Shown here: positions 1-7,674 of the stretch, piece after piece
Layout: each line of letters starts with the position of its first letter
Numbering within the stretch: the first letter of the stretch is position 1
From: Clostridiales bacterium
GTDB lineage: Bacteria; Bacillota; Clostridia; Monoglobales; Monoglobaceae
Assembly (NCBI GenBank): GCA_019419865.1
Contig: JAHZIG010000015.1
Location: forward strand, 3,648 to 67,647
Direction of reading: 5' to 3'
DNA: 64,000 bases
The notes under the pieces: model-generated
The model's database searches: none
Seen by the model: the letters and a program-made list of their open reading frames with translations, nothing else
Told to the model about the DNA's origin: nothing
Translations under genes and position numbers: made by a program

Positions 1-2
1 AA

Positions 3-905
3 GTGAGATTTCCAAACCTTATCGACAATATAATAGACCTGCTCTCTCCGATGGAGGTGGCGGCGTATAACGCGAGAAAGGAAGCCGAGATGAACGCCGG
101 GCTCAGGCCCGAGGACATAGGCGTGTTTTTTATCACTCCGTGCCCCGCCAAGGTCACGGCGGTAAAGGCGCCGCTTTCGGTCGAGAGATCCGCGGTGAGC
201 GGAGCGATCTCGGTAAACGACGTCTTTGCGAAGCTGTATCCGATAATCAAGAAGATCGAACCCGCGCCGGGCCTTTCCAAAGCGGGGCTTGGCGGGGTCG
301 CCTGGGCGAACAGCGGCGGCGAGGCCGAGGGTTCGGGTATAAAGAACTACATCGCCGTCGACGGTATCGAGAACGTGATGAAAATACTTGAAGAGGTCGA
401 GGACGAGAAGGTCTCGGGGATCGACTTTATAGAGCTGTCCGCGTGTCAAGGCGGCTGCGTCGGCGGCGTGCTGAACGTGGTCAACAGCTATATAGCCAAG
501 AACAACCTGAAACATCTGTTCGAGGATATGCCGAAAGCGGCGCCTTCGAACATAGACGCCGATCCGTCGAAGTACGCGTGGGAGAAAACTATAGAATTCG
601 ACCAGATAATGCGGCTCGACGAGGATCTGGACGTCGCGATGGAGAAGATGGAGAAAATGGAGAAGATCTTCGACTCCCTTCCCAAATTGGACTGCGGCTC
701 CTGCGGCGCCCCGTCGTGCAGGGCTTTGGCGGAGGATATAGTGAGAGGCTTCGGCGACGAGAGCTTTTGTATATTCAAGATCAAGGAGAGGGTCGAGAAC
801 CTCACAAACGAATTGCACGTATTGCAGCATACCGCAAAAAAAGAGCTTCGCGAGAGTAAGCTGAAAGACGGCCGCTCGTCTTGCGGCGAAGACAAGACCG
901 AGTAG
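3..905 (+). CDS. HydS-like [FeFe]-hydrogenase homologue, C-terminal part (5' truncated by window)
   Basis: This is the C-terminal part of an [FeFe]-hydrogenase large-subunit-like protein; the frame runs off the left edge, so the true start and the first H-cluster motif are not visible. Seen: a P2-like motif TPCPAKVTAVK (residues ~46-56), lacking the usual Glu of MPCxxKxxE, and a P3-like motif ELSACQGGCVGG (~144-155). After these comes a [4Fe-4S] domain with CGSCGAPSC and a downstream Cys (~231-258), then a short Lys/Glu-rich tail. This layout resembles putative sensory hydrogenases (HydS, groups C/D), known from Ruminococcus albus to sit beside HydABC genes, rather than a catalytic enzyme. 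No PAS domain follows the Fe-S domain. It is the first visible gene of the hydrogenase operon. Inference: it senses H2 or redox state for the signalling genes behind it. Confidence 0.85.
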   Translation: MRFPNLIDNIIDLLSPMEVAAYNARKEAEMNAGLRPEDIGVFFITPCPAKVTAVKAPLSVERSAVSGAISVNDVFAKLYPIIKKIEPAPGLSKAGLGGVAWANSGGEAEGSGIKNYIAVDGIENVMKILEEVEDEKVSGIDFIELSACQGGCVGGVLNVVNSYIAKNNLKHLFEDMPKAAPSNIDADPSKYAWEKTIEFDQIMRLDEDLDVAMEKMEKMEKIFDSLPKLDCGSCGAPSCRALAEDIVRGFGDESFCIFKIKERVENLTNELHVLQHTAKKELRESKLKDGRSSCGEDKTE

Positions 906-935
906 GCGGCTAAGCGCAAAGGAGGCGCAGGAGAT

Positions 936-1298
936 ATGACGGTAGATGAATTTGCAAAAAAACACGGCCTTAAACTGCTAAACGATCCCGAGGATACGGG
1001 CAGAGAGATAGAGGGCTGTTATATAGGCGACCTTTTGAGCTGGGTCATGGGACGGGCGTCCCCGGGCGATATGTGGATAACGGTCATGAGCAACATAAAC
1101 ATCGTCGCGGTAGCCCAGCTTTCGGACGCGGCGTGCGTCGTACTCTGCGAGGACGTGGTAATAGACGATAACGTCAGGAAAAAGGCCGATATGCAGGGGA
1201 TAGCGATATACAGCTCGCCCAAGACCGGCTACGAGATAGCGGTGGACTATTATAACGACTCGGTCGCCGAAAAGGCAGCTAAAGAGGCCGGTAGCTGA
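936..1298 (+). CDS. DRTGG domain protein
   Basis: A 120-residue protein matching stand-alone DRTGG domains, which are often found beside CBS domains, phosphotransacetylases or hydrogenase-linked signalling genes. The start is the ATG behind a GGAGGCGCAGGAG ribosome binding site. Visible features are a PGDMWITVMSNINIVAVA stretch (~44-61) followed by a CVVLCEDV strand (~67-74), typical of the alpha/beta fold. There are no transmembrane segments and no obvious catalytic motif. It lies 30 bp after the hydrogenase homologue and 1 bp before the PHP gene, so it is co-transcribed. Inference: a small ligand- or partner-binding regulatory module of the hydrogenase cassette; its ligand is unknown. Confidence 0.75.
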   Translation: MTVDEFAKKHGLKLLNDPEDTGREIEGCYIGDLLSWVMGRASPGDMWITVMSNINIVAVAQLSDAACVVLCEDVVIDDNVRKKADMQGIAIYSSPKTGYEIAVDYYNDSVAEKAAKEAGS

Positions 1299-1299
1299 G

Positions 1300-2004
1300 A
1301 TGAGCGGGATAAAATACGATTTTCATATGCACTCCGCGCTCTCGCCCTGCGGCGATATGGATATGACTCCGAACAACATGGTAAATATGGCTAAGTTGAT
1401 CGGTCTCGACGCGATAGCGGTGACCGACCATAACTCGATAGGCAACGCGAGGTCCGCGATGAAGGTCGGCGAGAGCGTAGGACTCAAAGTCGTTCCCGGC
1501 ATGGAGGTCGAGACCAACGAAGAAGTCCATATACTGACGCTTTATCCCGACATAAGCGCCGCCGAATACGTGGCGGAGATCGTCTACAGCAGGCTTCCGG
1601 ATATACCGAATAAGCCGGAGATATTCGGAGCGCAGGCGTTTATGGACGAGGAGGACAACGTTATCGGCTACGAGGATAAGACGCTTATCTCGAGCGCGGA
1701 CATATCGATAAACGAGCTGTTCGGATACGTCGAGGAGGCCGGAGGGATATTTATCCCGGCGCACGTGGACAGACATTCCTACAGCGTGCTCACAAATTTA
1801 GGCTTTGTGCCGGACGATATAGATATAAAATATATAGAGGTGTCGAGGCGGACTACGGACGTGGCCGCGTATCTTGAGAGCAGGAAAGATCTTAAGAGAT
1901 ACGGGATACTCAGGAATTCGGACGCCCACTATCTGGAGGATATAGGCGAGCCGGACGAGGATCTGCCGGACGATATTTATAAGATGTTGTTTAAGGACGC
2001 ATAG
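1300..2004 (+). CDS. PHP-domain metal-dependent phosphoesterase
   Basis: A 234-residue PHP-superfamily protein. Metal ligands can be seen in order: HMH (~10-12), AVTDHNSIG (~42-50), a Glu in GMEVETN, a His in PAHVDRHS (~154) and SDAH near the C terminus (~205-208). The family includes histidinol phosphatase, polymerase-associated phosphoesterases and nucleotide phosphatases; the substrate cannot be read from sequence. The ATG follows the upstream stop codon after a single base, so translation is probably coupled. PHP proteins recur next to DRTGG and GHKL proteins in clostridial hydrogenase loci. Inference: a signalling phosphatase for the locus. Confidence 0.8.
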   Translation: MSGIKYDFHMHSALSPCGDMDMTPNNMVNMAKLIGLDAIAVTDHNSIGNARSAMKVGESVGLKVVPGMEVETNEEVHILTLYPDISAAEYVAEIVYSRLPDIPNKPEIFGAQAFMDEEDNVIGYEDKTLISSADISINELFGYVEEAGGIFIPAHVDRHSYSVLTNLGFVPDDIDIKYIEVSRRTTDVAAYLESRKDLKRYGILRNSDAHYLEDIGEPDEDLPDDIYKMLFKDA

Positions 2005-2061
2005 GGCGTTCGGGCGGTGAGAGTATTCCGGCGAATATAAATTATACGGGCGGGAGCTGTC

Positions 2062-2610
2062 ATGAAAGAATTATCGCTGCATATTTTAGATATAGTGAAA
2101 AACTCGGTCAAGGCGAAGGCCGATCTGATCGAGATCAAAATAGACGAGGACAGAGCCGGGAACAGGCTGGTCATAGAGATAACCGACGACGGCTGCGGTA
2201 TGAGCGAGGATTTTTTGAGCAGGGTCAGAGACCCGTTCACCACCACGCGGACGACCAGAAAGGTCGGGATGGGGATACCGCTGTTTGAGATGGCCGCGGT
2301 CATGGCCGGAGGGAGCTTCGACATAAGCTCCAAGGTCGGCGAAGGGACTAAGGTTACCGCCGTATTCGGCTACGACAGCATAGACCGCGCTCCGCTCGGA
2401 GACATGGCGGGAACAATGCAGACCATAATATCCGGGGATCCGGAGATAGATTATTTATATACCCACAGCGTAGACGGAGAAACCTTTGTATTCGACACGC
2501 GCGAGATAAAGGAGATATTAGGCGGCGTGGATATAGGCGAGAGAGATATAATAGACTGGATCGGCGGCTACATAAAAGAAGGACTTTCAGGGATAGGCGC
2601 CGGGAACTGA
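2062..2610 (+). CDS. GHKL (HATPase_c) ATP-binding protein, anti-sigma-factor-like
   Basis: A 182-residue protein whose first ~120 residues form a GHKL ATPase fold: N-box DIVKNSVKA (~10-18), G1 box TDDGCGM (~45-51), F-box DPFTTTR (~61-67) and G2 box GMGIPL (~73-78). No phospho-acceptor histidine domain and no membrane segment is present, so it is a cytoplasmic single-domain ATPase like anti-sigma factor kinases rather than a complete sensor kinase. The last ~70 residues have no recognised domain. The ATG is preceded by a GGGAG ribosome binding site. It lies between the PHP gene and the [2Fe-2S] gene in the same orientation. Inference: part of a hydrogenase-linked signalling relay. Confidence 0.8.
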   Translation: MKELSLHILDIVKNSVKAKADLIEIKIDEDRAGNRLVIEITDDGCGMSEDFLSRVRDPFTTTRTTRKVGMGIPLFEMAAVMAGGSFDISSKVGEGTKVTAVFGYDSIDRAPLGDMAGTMQTIISGDPEIDYLYTHSVDGETFVFDTREIKEILGGVDIGERDIIDWIGGYIKEGLSGIGAGN

Positions 2611-2659
2611 ATTTGATATTGATTAAACTTAATATATAGTTCGATAGGAGGAAAATTAA

Positions 2660-3031
2660 ATGAAAAGCTTGGAAGAACTAAAGGCGATAAGAGACCGCGT
2701 CAGAAACCAGGTCGATAAGCGCCAGGACAACGAAGGCGATATAAGAGTCGTAGTAGGTATGGCGACCTGCGGCATAGCGGCGGGCGCGAGACCCGTTCTA
2801 AACGAGTTCGTTCAGGAGGTCGCAAAACGCAACCTTTCCAACGTCGTAGTGACCCAGACCGGCTGTATCGGTATGTGCAGGTTGGAGCCGATCGTCGAGG
2901 TGTTCGTACCCGGAGAGGAGAAGGTGACTTACGTCAAGATGACGCCCGAGAAGGTAGGCAGAGTCGTCGCGGAGCATCTGATCAATCATAGGCCGGTCAT
3001 GGAATACGCGATAGGCGCGGAGCAAAACTAA
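2660..3031 (+). CDS. [2Fe-2S] thioredoxin-like ferredoxin domain protein
   Basis: A 123-residue thioredoxin-like [2Fe-2S] protein of the NuoE C-terminal/HydC type. Cys residues lie in GMATCGIAAGA (~36) and TGCIGMCRLEP (~73-77). It lacks the N-terminal helical domain of full-length NuoE/HydC (~160 residues), so it is either a short HydC-like subunit or an accessory ferredoxin. The ATG follows an AGGAGG site. It ends 20 bp before hydB, a juxtaposition typical of clostridial hydrogenase operons. Inference: it passes electrons to or from the flavin subunit. A full-length hydC, if present, would lie left of the window. Confidence 0.8.
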   Translation: MKSLEELKAIRDRVRNQVDKRQDNEGDIRVVVGMATCGIAAGARPVLNEFVQEVAKRNLSNVVVTQTGCIGMCRLEPIVEVFVPGEEKVTYVKMTPEKVGRVVAEHLINHRPVMEYAIGAEQN

Positions 3032-3051
3032 GTTATGGAGGAAAACGATCG

Positions 3052-4845
3052 ATGAATATATACAGATCTCACGTGCTGGTTTGCGGGGGCACAGGCTGCA
3101 CCTCGTCCGGCTCGGTGAAAATCAAAGAGGAATTTGAAAACCAGATAGCTAACAAGGGTCTCGATAAAGAGGTCGCGGTGGTTCAGACCGGCTGTTTCGG
3201 ACTGTGCGCGCTCGGCCCCATAGTTATCGTATACCCCGAGGGCGCGTTCTACTCGATGGTAAAGGTCGAGGACGTCGAGGAGATAGTCGAGGAACACTTG
3301 CTCAAGGGCAGGATAGTTCAGCGTCTGCTCTACGACGAGACCGTGCATGAAAACGAGGATATAAAATCCCTGAACGAGGTAGACTTTTATAAGAAGCAAA
3401 AGCGTATCGCGCTGAGGAACTGCGGCGTGATTAACCCCGAAAATATCGAGGAGTACATAGGTATGGACGGGTATCAGGCTTTGGGTAAGGTTCTCACCGA
3501 GATGAAGCCGCAGGAGGTAATCGACGTAATAAAGGATTCGGGGCTTCGCGGCCGCGGCGGCGGCGGTTTCCCGACCGGCGTAAAATGGCAGTTCGCGGCG
3601 AATTCGCCGGGCGGGCAGAAGTACGTCTGCTGTAACGCCGACGAGGGCGATCCGGGCGCGTTCATGGACAGAAGCATACTCGAAGGCGATCCGCACTCGG
3701 TCATAGAGGCTATGGCGATAGCGGGTTACGCAATAGGCGCAAATCAGGGATATATATATATCAGAGCCGAGTACCCGATCGCGGTAAAACGTCTTCAGAT
3801 AGCTATAGACCAGGCGAGAGAATACGGACTTTTGGGCAAGAATATATTCGAGAGCGGATTCGACTTCGACCTTGAGATAAGGCTGGGCGCCGGAGCGTTC
3901 GTCTGCGGCGAGGAGACCGCGCTCATGACCTCGATAGAGGGTCACAGAGGCGAGCCGCGCAACCGTCCGCCGTTTCCCGCGGTAAAAGGACTTTGGGAGA
4001 AACCGACCATCCTCAACAACGTCGAGACCTACGCCAACATCTGCCAGATAATCCTAAACGGCCCCGAGTGGTTCGCTTCGATGGGAACCGAAAAGAGCAA
4101 GGGCACCAAGGTGTTCGCGCTCGGCGGCAAGATCAACAACACCGGTCTGGTCGAGATACCGATGGGCACGACCCTGCGCGAGATCGTAGAGGATATAGGC
4201 GGCGGAATACCGAACGGGAAGAAGTTCAAGGCGGCGCAGACCGGAGGACCTTCGGGCGGCTGTATCCCGGCGGAGCTTATAGATACGCCGATAGATTACG
4301 ATTCGCTTATCTCGATAGGCTCGATGATGGGCTCCGGCGGTCTTATCGTTATGGACGAGGACAACTGTATGGTCGATATAGCCAAGTTCTTCCTTGAGTT
4401 CACCGTGGACGAGTCGTGCGGAAAATGCACGCCCTGCCGCATAGGAACCAAGAGACTGCTTGAGATACTCACCAAGATAACCGACGGCAAGGGTACGATG
4501 GAGGATTTAGACAGGCTCGAAGAACTCGCTCAGGCTATAAAGGCGGGTTCGCTGTGCGGACTCGGTCAGACGGCGCCTAATCCGGTGCTTTCGACGCTCA
4601 AGTATTTCAGAAAGGAATACGAGGCGCATATAATAGACAAGGTATGTCCCGCAGGAGTATGTAAGGCGCTTTCCAAGTATACTATCGATCCGGACAAGTG
4701 CCGCGGCTGCGGTCTCTGCGCTCGGCAATGTCCCGTAGAGGCTATCTCGGGCGAGATAAAGAAGCCGTTTAAGATAGACAGCGAGAAATGTATCAAGTGC
4801 GGAGCTTGTATGGATAAATGTCCGTTTAAAGCTATTTCTAAATAG
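3052..4845 (+). CDS. hydB: HydB, NuoF-like flavin subunit of electron-bifurcating [FeFe]-hydrogenase
   Basis: A 597-residue NAD(P)-binding flavoprotein subunit. Domains in order: a thioredoxin-like [2Fe-2S] domain (~1-100, motifs GGTGCTSSG and TGCFGLC); the NuoF FMN/NADH core (~130-430), with the glycine-rich GLRGRGGGGFPTG and NADEGDPGAFMDR; the [4Fe-4S] site ESCGKCTPCRIG (~461-472); and two ferredoxin clusters at the C terminus (CRGCGLCARQC and CIKCGACMDKC). This extended architecture is that of HydB in trimeric HydABC enzymes, which couple NADH and reduced ferredoxin to H2 formation in the cytoplasm. It is 19 bp before hydA. The start ATG sits behind GGAGG. Confidence 0.95.
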   Translation: MNIYRSHVLVCGGTGCTSSGSVKIKEEFENQIANKGLDKEVAVVQTGCFGLCALGPIVIVYPEGAFYSMVKVEDVEEIVEEHLLKGRIVQRLLYDETVHENEDIKSLNEVDFYKKQKRIALRNCGVINPENIEEYIGMDGYQALGKVLTEMKPQEVIDVIKDSGLRGRGGGGFPTGVKWQFAANSPGGQKYVCCNADEGDPGAFMDRSILEGDPHSVIEAMAIAGYAIGANQGYIYIRAEYPIAVKRLQIAIDQAREYGLLGKNIFESGFDFDLEIRLGAGAFVCGEETALMTSIEGHRGEPRNRPPFPAVKGLWEKPTILNNVETYANICQIILNGPEWFASMGTEKSKGTKVFALGGKINNTGLVEIPMGTTLREIVEDIGGGIPNGKKFKAAQTGGPSGGCIPAELIDTPIDYDSLISIGSMMGSGGLIVMDEDNCMVDIAKFFLEFTVDESCGKCTPCRIGTKRLLEILTKITDGKGTMEDLDRLEELAQAIKAGSLCGLGQTAPNPVLSTLKYFRKEYEAHIIDKVCPAGVCKALSKYTIDPDKCRGCGLCARQCPVEAISGEIKKPFKIDSEKCIKCGACMDKCPFKAISK

Positions 4846-4864
4846 ATTGGAGCGTGAGAAACAG

Positions 4865-6604
4865 ATGGAGAATGTAAATATAAAAATAAACGGCGCCGAG
4901 ATGAGCGTTCCGGCGGATTATACCGTGCTTCAGGCCGCGCGCGACGCGGGGATCAATATCCCGACGCTGTGCTATCTGAAGGACGTGAGCGCGACCGGTT
5001 CGTGCCGTATGTGTTTAGTCGAGGTAAAAGGCGCGAGAGCCTTGCAGGCCGCGTGCGTATATCCGGTCTCCGAGGGGCTCGAGGTATTCACAAACACGCC
5101 TAAGGTCAGAAACGAGAGAAAAGTGGTGCTTGAGCTTCTGCTCTCCAACCACGCGAAGGAATGTTTGAGCTGCGTAAGGAATAAAAACTGCGAACTGCAA
5201 ACGCTCACCGACGAGTTGGGTATAACCGACATAAAATTCCAGGGCGTTATGCAGGAGCACAGCGTAGACGAACTGTCGCCGTCGATAGTCAGAGACAACA
5301 ACAAATGTATACTCTGCCGCAGATGCGTGAACATGTGCAAGAACGTTCAGACGGTAGCCGTGATAGACGCGACCGAACGCGGATTTAACACGACGATAGC
5401 GTCGCCGTTCGATATGAGTCTCGGCGAGGTCGCGTGCGTAAACTGCGGCCAGTGTATCGCGGCCTGTCCGGTAGGCGCGCTCAGAGAAAAGGATAACACG
5501 AGCGAGGTCTGGGACGCTATAGCCGACGAGGACAAGTACGTGGTCGTTCAGACCGCTCCGGCGGTAAGAGCGGCTTTGGGCGAGGAATTCGGTTTCCTGA
5601 TCGGAACTCCGGTCACCGGAAAGATGGCGGCGGCTCTGAGAAGGCTTGGCTTCGATAAGGTGTTCGACACGGACACGGGCGCAGACCTTACGATAATGGA
5701 AGAGGGAACCGAGCTTATAGATCGTATAAAGAACGGCGGCAAACTGCCGATGATAACCTCCTGCAGTCCGGGCTGGATAAAGTTCTGCGAGCATAACTTC
5801 CCGGATTTCCTCGACAACCTGTCGAGCTGCAAATCCCCGCACGAGATGTTCGGCGCGGTGATCAAGAGTTATTACGCCGAGAAGAACAATATCGACCCCA
5901 AGGATATCGTAGTGGTCTCGGTAATGCCCTGCGTCGCTAAAAAGTTCGAGGCGGGACGCGAGGAGCTTGGCCATAACGGTATGCGGGACGTGGATATCGT
6001 TATATCGACGCGCGAGCTGGCGAGAATGATAAAAGAGGCCGGGATAATGTTCGACCGTCTCCCCGACGAGGATTTCGACCAGCCGTTTGAGAGAGCGAGC
6101 GGCGCCGGAGTTATATTCGGAGCTACCGGCGGAGTTATGGAAGCCGCGCTGCGTACCGTCGCGGAGGTTCTCAGCGGCGAGAGTATAGACAACGTCGAAT
6201 ATACCGCGGTAAGAGGCACGGAGGGCATAAAAGAGGCGACCGTGAATATCGCGGGCAAGGATATCAGAGTCGCCGTGGCTCACGGTCTCGGCAACGCGAG
6301 AAAGTTGCTTAATAATATCCGCGAAGGCAAGGCGGAATACGAGTTCATAGAGATAATGGGCTGCCCCGGCGGCTGCGTAACGGGCGGCGGACAGCCGATA
6401 GTCTCGTCGAGAAAGCTGATGGACATAAACCTCAAGGCCGAGCGCGCGAAGGCGCTCTATACCGAGGACGCGAACAGTCCGATCAGAAAGAGCCACGAGA
6501 ATCCCGACATGAAAGAATTGTACGACAACTACTTCGGCGAGCCGGGTTCGCATAAGGCGCACGAACTGCTGCACACGCACTATATTAAGAGGGACAGATT
6601 CTAA
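4865..6604 (+). CDS. hydA: HydA, catalytic subunit of [FeFe]-hydrogenase (group A, M3-type)
   Basis: A 579-residue iron-only hydrogenase from the ATG at 4865. The upstream in-frame TTG at 4847 is less likely because the protein then gains six residues not expected before the ferredoxin fold. Order: plant-type [2Fe-2S] (CYLKD, CRMC, ~35-65), a His-ligated [4Fe-4S] site (HAKECLSC, ~94), two [4Fe-4S] clusters (CILCRRCVNMC, CVNCGQCIAAC), then the H-cluster domain with TSCSPGW (~298), MPCVAKKFE (~353) and MGCPGGCVTGGGQP (~497), and a small-subunit-like tail. It makes or oxidises H2 in complex with HydB. The canonical TSCCP motif reads TSCSP here, with Ser at the proton-relay Cys. A strong terminator follows. 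Confidence 0.95.
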   Translation: MENVNIKINGAEMSVPADYTVLQAARDAGINIPTLCYLKDVSATGSCRMCLVEVKGARALQAACVYPVSEGLEVFTNTPKVRNERKVVLELLLSNHAKECLSCVRNKNCELQTLTDELGITDIKFQGVMQEHSVDELSPSIVRDNNKCILCRRCVNMCKNVQTVAVIDATERGFNTTIASPFDMSLGEVACVNCGQCIAACPVGALREKDNTSEVWDAIADEDKYVVVQTAPAVRAALGEEFGFLIGTPVTGKMAAALRRLGFDKVFDTDTGADLTIMEEGTELIDRIKNGGKLPMITSCSPGWIKFCEHNFPDFLDNLSSCKSPHEMFGAVIKSYYAEKNNIDPKDIVVVSVMPCVAKKFEAGREELGHNGMRDVDIVISTRELARMIKEAGIMFDRLPDEDFDQPFERASGAGVIFGATGGVMEAALRTVAEVLSGESIDNVEYTAVRGTEGIKEATVNIAGKDIRVAVAHGLGNARKLLNNIREGKAEYEFIEIMGCPGGCVTGGGQPIVSSRKLMDINLKAERAKALYTEDANSPIRKSHENPDMKELYDNYFGEPGSHKAHELLHTHYIKRDRF

Positions 6605-6686
6605 CCCGCACCGAATAACTTTACCGGAACTTGCCGGAAATTGCGTGATTTAATATTTAAATATAACGAACGTAAGAATAAAATAA

Positions 6687-6745
6687 TCCCCGCCTTGGAG
6701 CGGGGAGATTTTCCCCTCGGCTCAAAACGAGCCGGGGGCTTTTTT
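6687..6745 (+). terminator. Terminator of the hydrogenase operon (double hairpin)
   Basis: Two GC-rich hairpins follow hydA. The first has the stem TCCCCGC/GCGGGGA (6687-6706). The second, CCCC(T)CGGCTC paired with GAGCCGGGGG (6713-6737), is directly followed by CTTTTTT. The second is a classical intrinsic terminator for the plus strand. Confidence 0.85.
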
Positions 6746-6756
6746 GGTATAAAGCG

Positions 6757-6918
6757 TTATTCGCGGGGTCGGTTATTTTTAATCTAAATCTATATACGCG
6801 GGTTCGGTCGCTTTTTTGCTCTAAAACTCTATGCGTAGGGCGGGCGTTGTTTATTTTATCCGAACTCTTCTATACGCGGATCTGTTATTTTTCAAATCCC
6901 TACGCGCGGGTCGGCGCC
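6757..6918. repeat. Degenerate tandem repeats in a gene-free stretch
   Basis: No convincing gene lies between 6605 and 7042. Within it a loose unit, roughly ACGCGGGTCGGTTATTTTT plus an AT-rich half, recurs about five times (cores near 6761, 6796, 6832, 6874 and 6902), with a spacing of about 28 to 42 bp. Copies differ by substitutions and small indels. It may be a decaying array of short palindromic or terminator-like units; no function can be assigned. Confidence 0.4.
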
Positions 6919-7042
6919 GCGCTTCCGTATTCTTCCGGAGCTATCCCAATTACAGAAATGTTTTAAATAAAAATTCGCATACGCAAGTCAAAGCTATAAT
7001 ATTTTTATCAAGAATGAAAATCGTTTTACGTTTACGCATATC

Positions 7043-7501
7043 TTACAGCGCCGCGAGGACAGAGGTTATACAGCGGTTTAATATCGAATAGTACTCCGTC
7101 TCATCGCGGATATTTTCCCGCTTTGCGTCGGGGAGCTTAGAAAAATCCGCGGAGAGCTCGGCGTTTTCAGTCCAAGTTAAGAGCGGCGCGGCGGAACCGG
7201 CGGACTCGCGTCCGAAAACGTAGGTCGCTACCAAAGCCACCCGGCCTTGACTGCGGGTCGTTATGCAATATTTGTAATAGTTATTCTTCGCGTTTTCGAT
7301 CGTCACGCATTTTTGCGTCGTCGGGTTAAAGACGCTCCTCGATCTTATCGCGCCGTAGTTTATCTTTACGGGAAGCTTATATCTCATCAACGAATTATTC
7401 AACTGAGCGGCTATGTCTACCAATAAAACAGAAGTATCCGCGTTTTGTACATGATACTCCGGTATCGAGGGGTGCGGCTGTATATCTGAAAACTTTATCA
7501 T
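7043..7501 (-). CDS. Hypothetical protein, target of the adjacent XRE repressor
   Basis: A 152-residue soluble protein that I do not recognise. It has no signal peptide, membrane segment or obvious catalytic motif. The start ATG (MIKFSDIQPH) is behind a perfect GGAGG site, and a consensus promoter, TTGACA-17-TATAAT, lies upstream on the same strand, so the gene looks expressed. It is divergent from a small XRE repressor gene, and two near-identical dyads flank the promoter. This arrangement suggests it is the main regulated product of a two-gene accessory module, possibly phage- or defence-derived. The middle contains basic and aromatic stretches (YYKYCITTRSQ, ~75-85). Confidence 0.65.
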   Translation of the reverse strand: MIKFSDIQPHPSIPEYHVQNADTSVLLVDIAAQLNNSLMRYKLPVKINYGAIRSRSVFNPTTQKCVTIENAKNNYYKYCITTRSQGRVALVATYVFGRESAGSAAPLLTWTENAELSADFSKLPDAKRENIRDETEYYSILNRCITSVLAAL

Positions 7502-7574
7502 TTTTGACCTCCGATTCGTCTTTGGTATATTCGGCGTTCTTTTCTCTTATAATAGTATTGTCTAATAATATTAT

Positions 7575-7592
7575 GATAACCAAACGGTTATC
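7575..7592. promoter_or_regulatory. Operator dyad O1
   Basis: A perfect inverted repeat, GATAACC-AAAC-GGTTATC. It lies about 10 bp downstream of the -10 box of the minus-strand promoter, where a bound repressor would block initiation or clearance. The same half-sites recur at 7633-7644. Confidence 0.7.
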
Positions 7593-7602
7593 AAACAAAT
7601 AT

Positions 7603-7631
7603 ATTATACATCGCTTGATATAAAATGTCAA
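7603..7631 (-). promoter_or_regulatory. Consensus sigma-A promoter for the minus-strand hypothetical gene
   Basis: Read on the minus strand: TTGACA (7631-7626), a 17-bp spacer and TATAAT (7608-7603), both hexamers perfect. Operator dyads lie on both sides. Confidence 0.8.
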
Positions 7632-7646
7632 TAACCAATCGGTTGT
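7631..7646. promoter_or_regulatory. Operator dyad O2
   Basis: ATAACC-AATC-GGTTGT is a slightly imperfect copy of the O1 dyad (core AACC-N4-GGTT, 7633-7644). It touches the -35 box of the minus-strand promoter and lies ~30 bp in front of the XRE gene. A repressor dimer here could control both divergent genes. Confidence 0.65.
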
Positions 7647-7674
7647 CAAAAAATCCGGAAGAAGAGATATAATA

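Noticed and set aside
5015-6580. 521-codon antisense frame opposite hydA (and a 305-codon one opposite hydB at 3028-3945)
   Set aside because: Both are shadows of strongly biased codon use in the hydrogenase genes; they have no family match and no ribosome binding site.
6831-7091. 86-codon plus-strand frame
   Set aside because: It lies across degenerate non-coding repeats and has no ribosome binding site or recognisable protein pattern.
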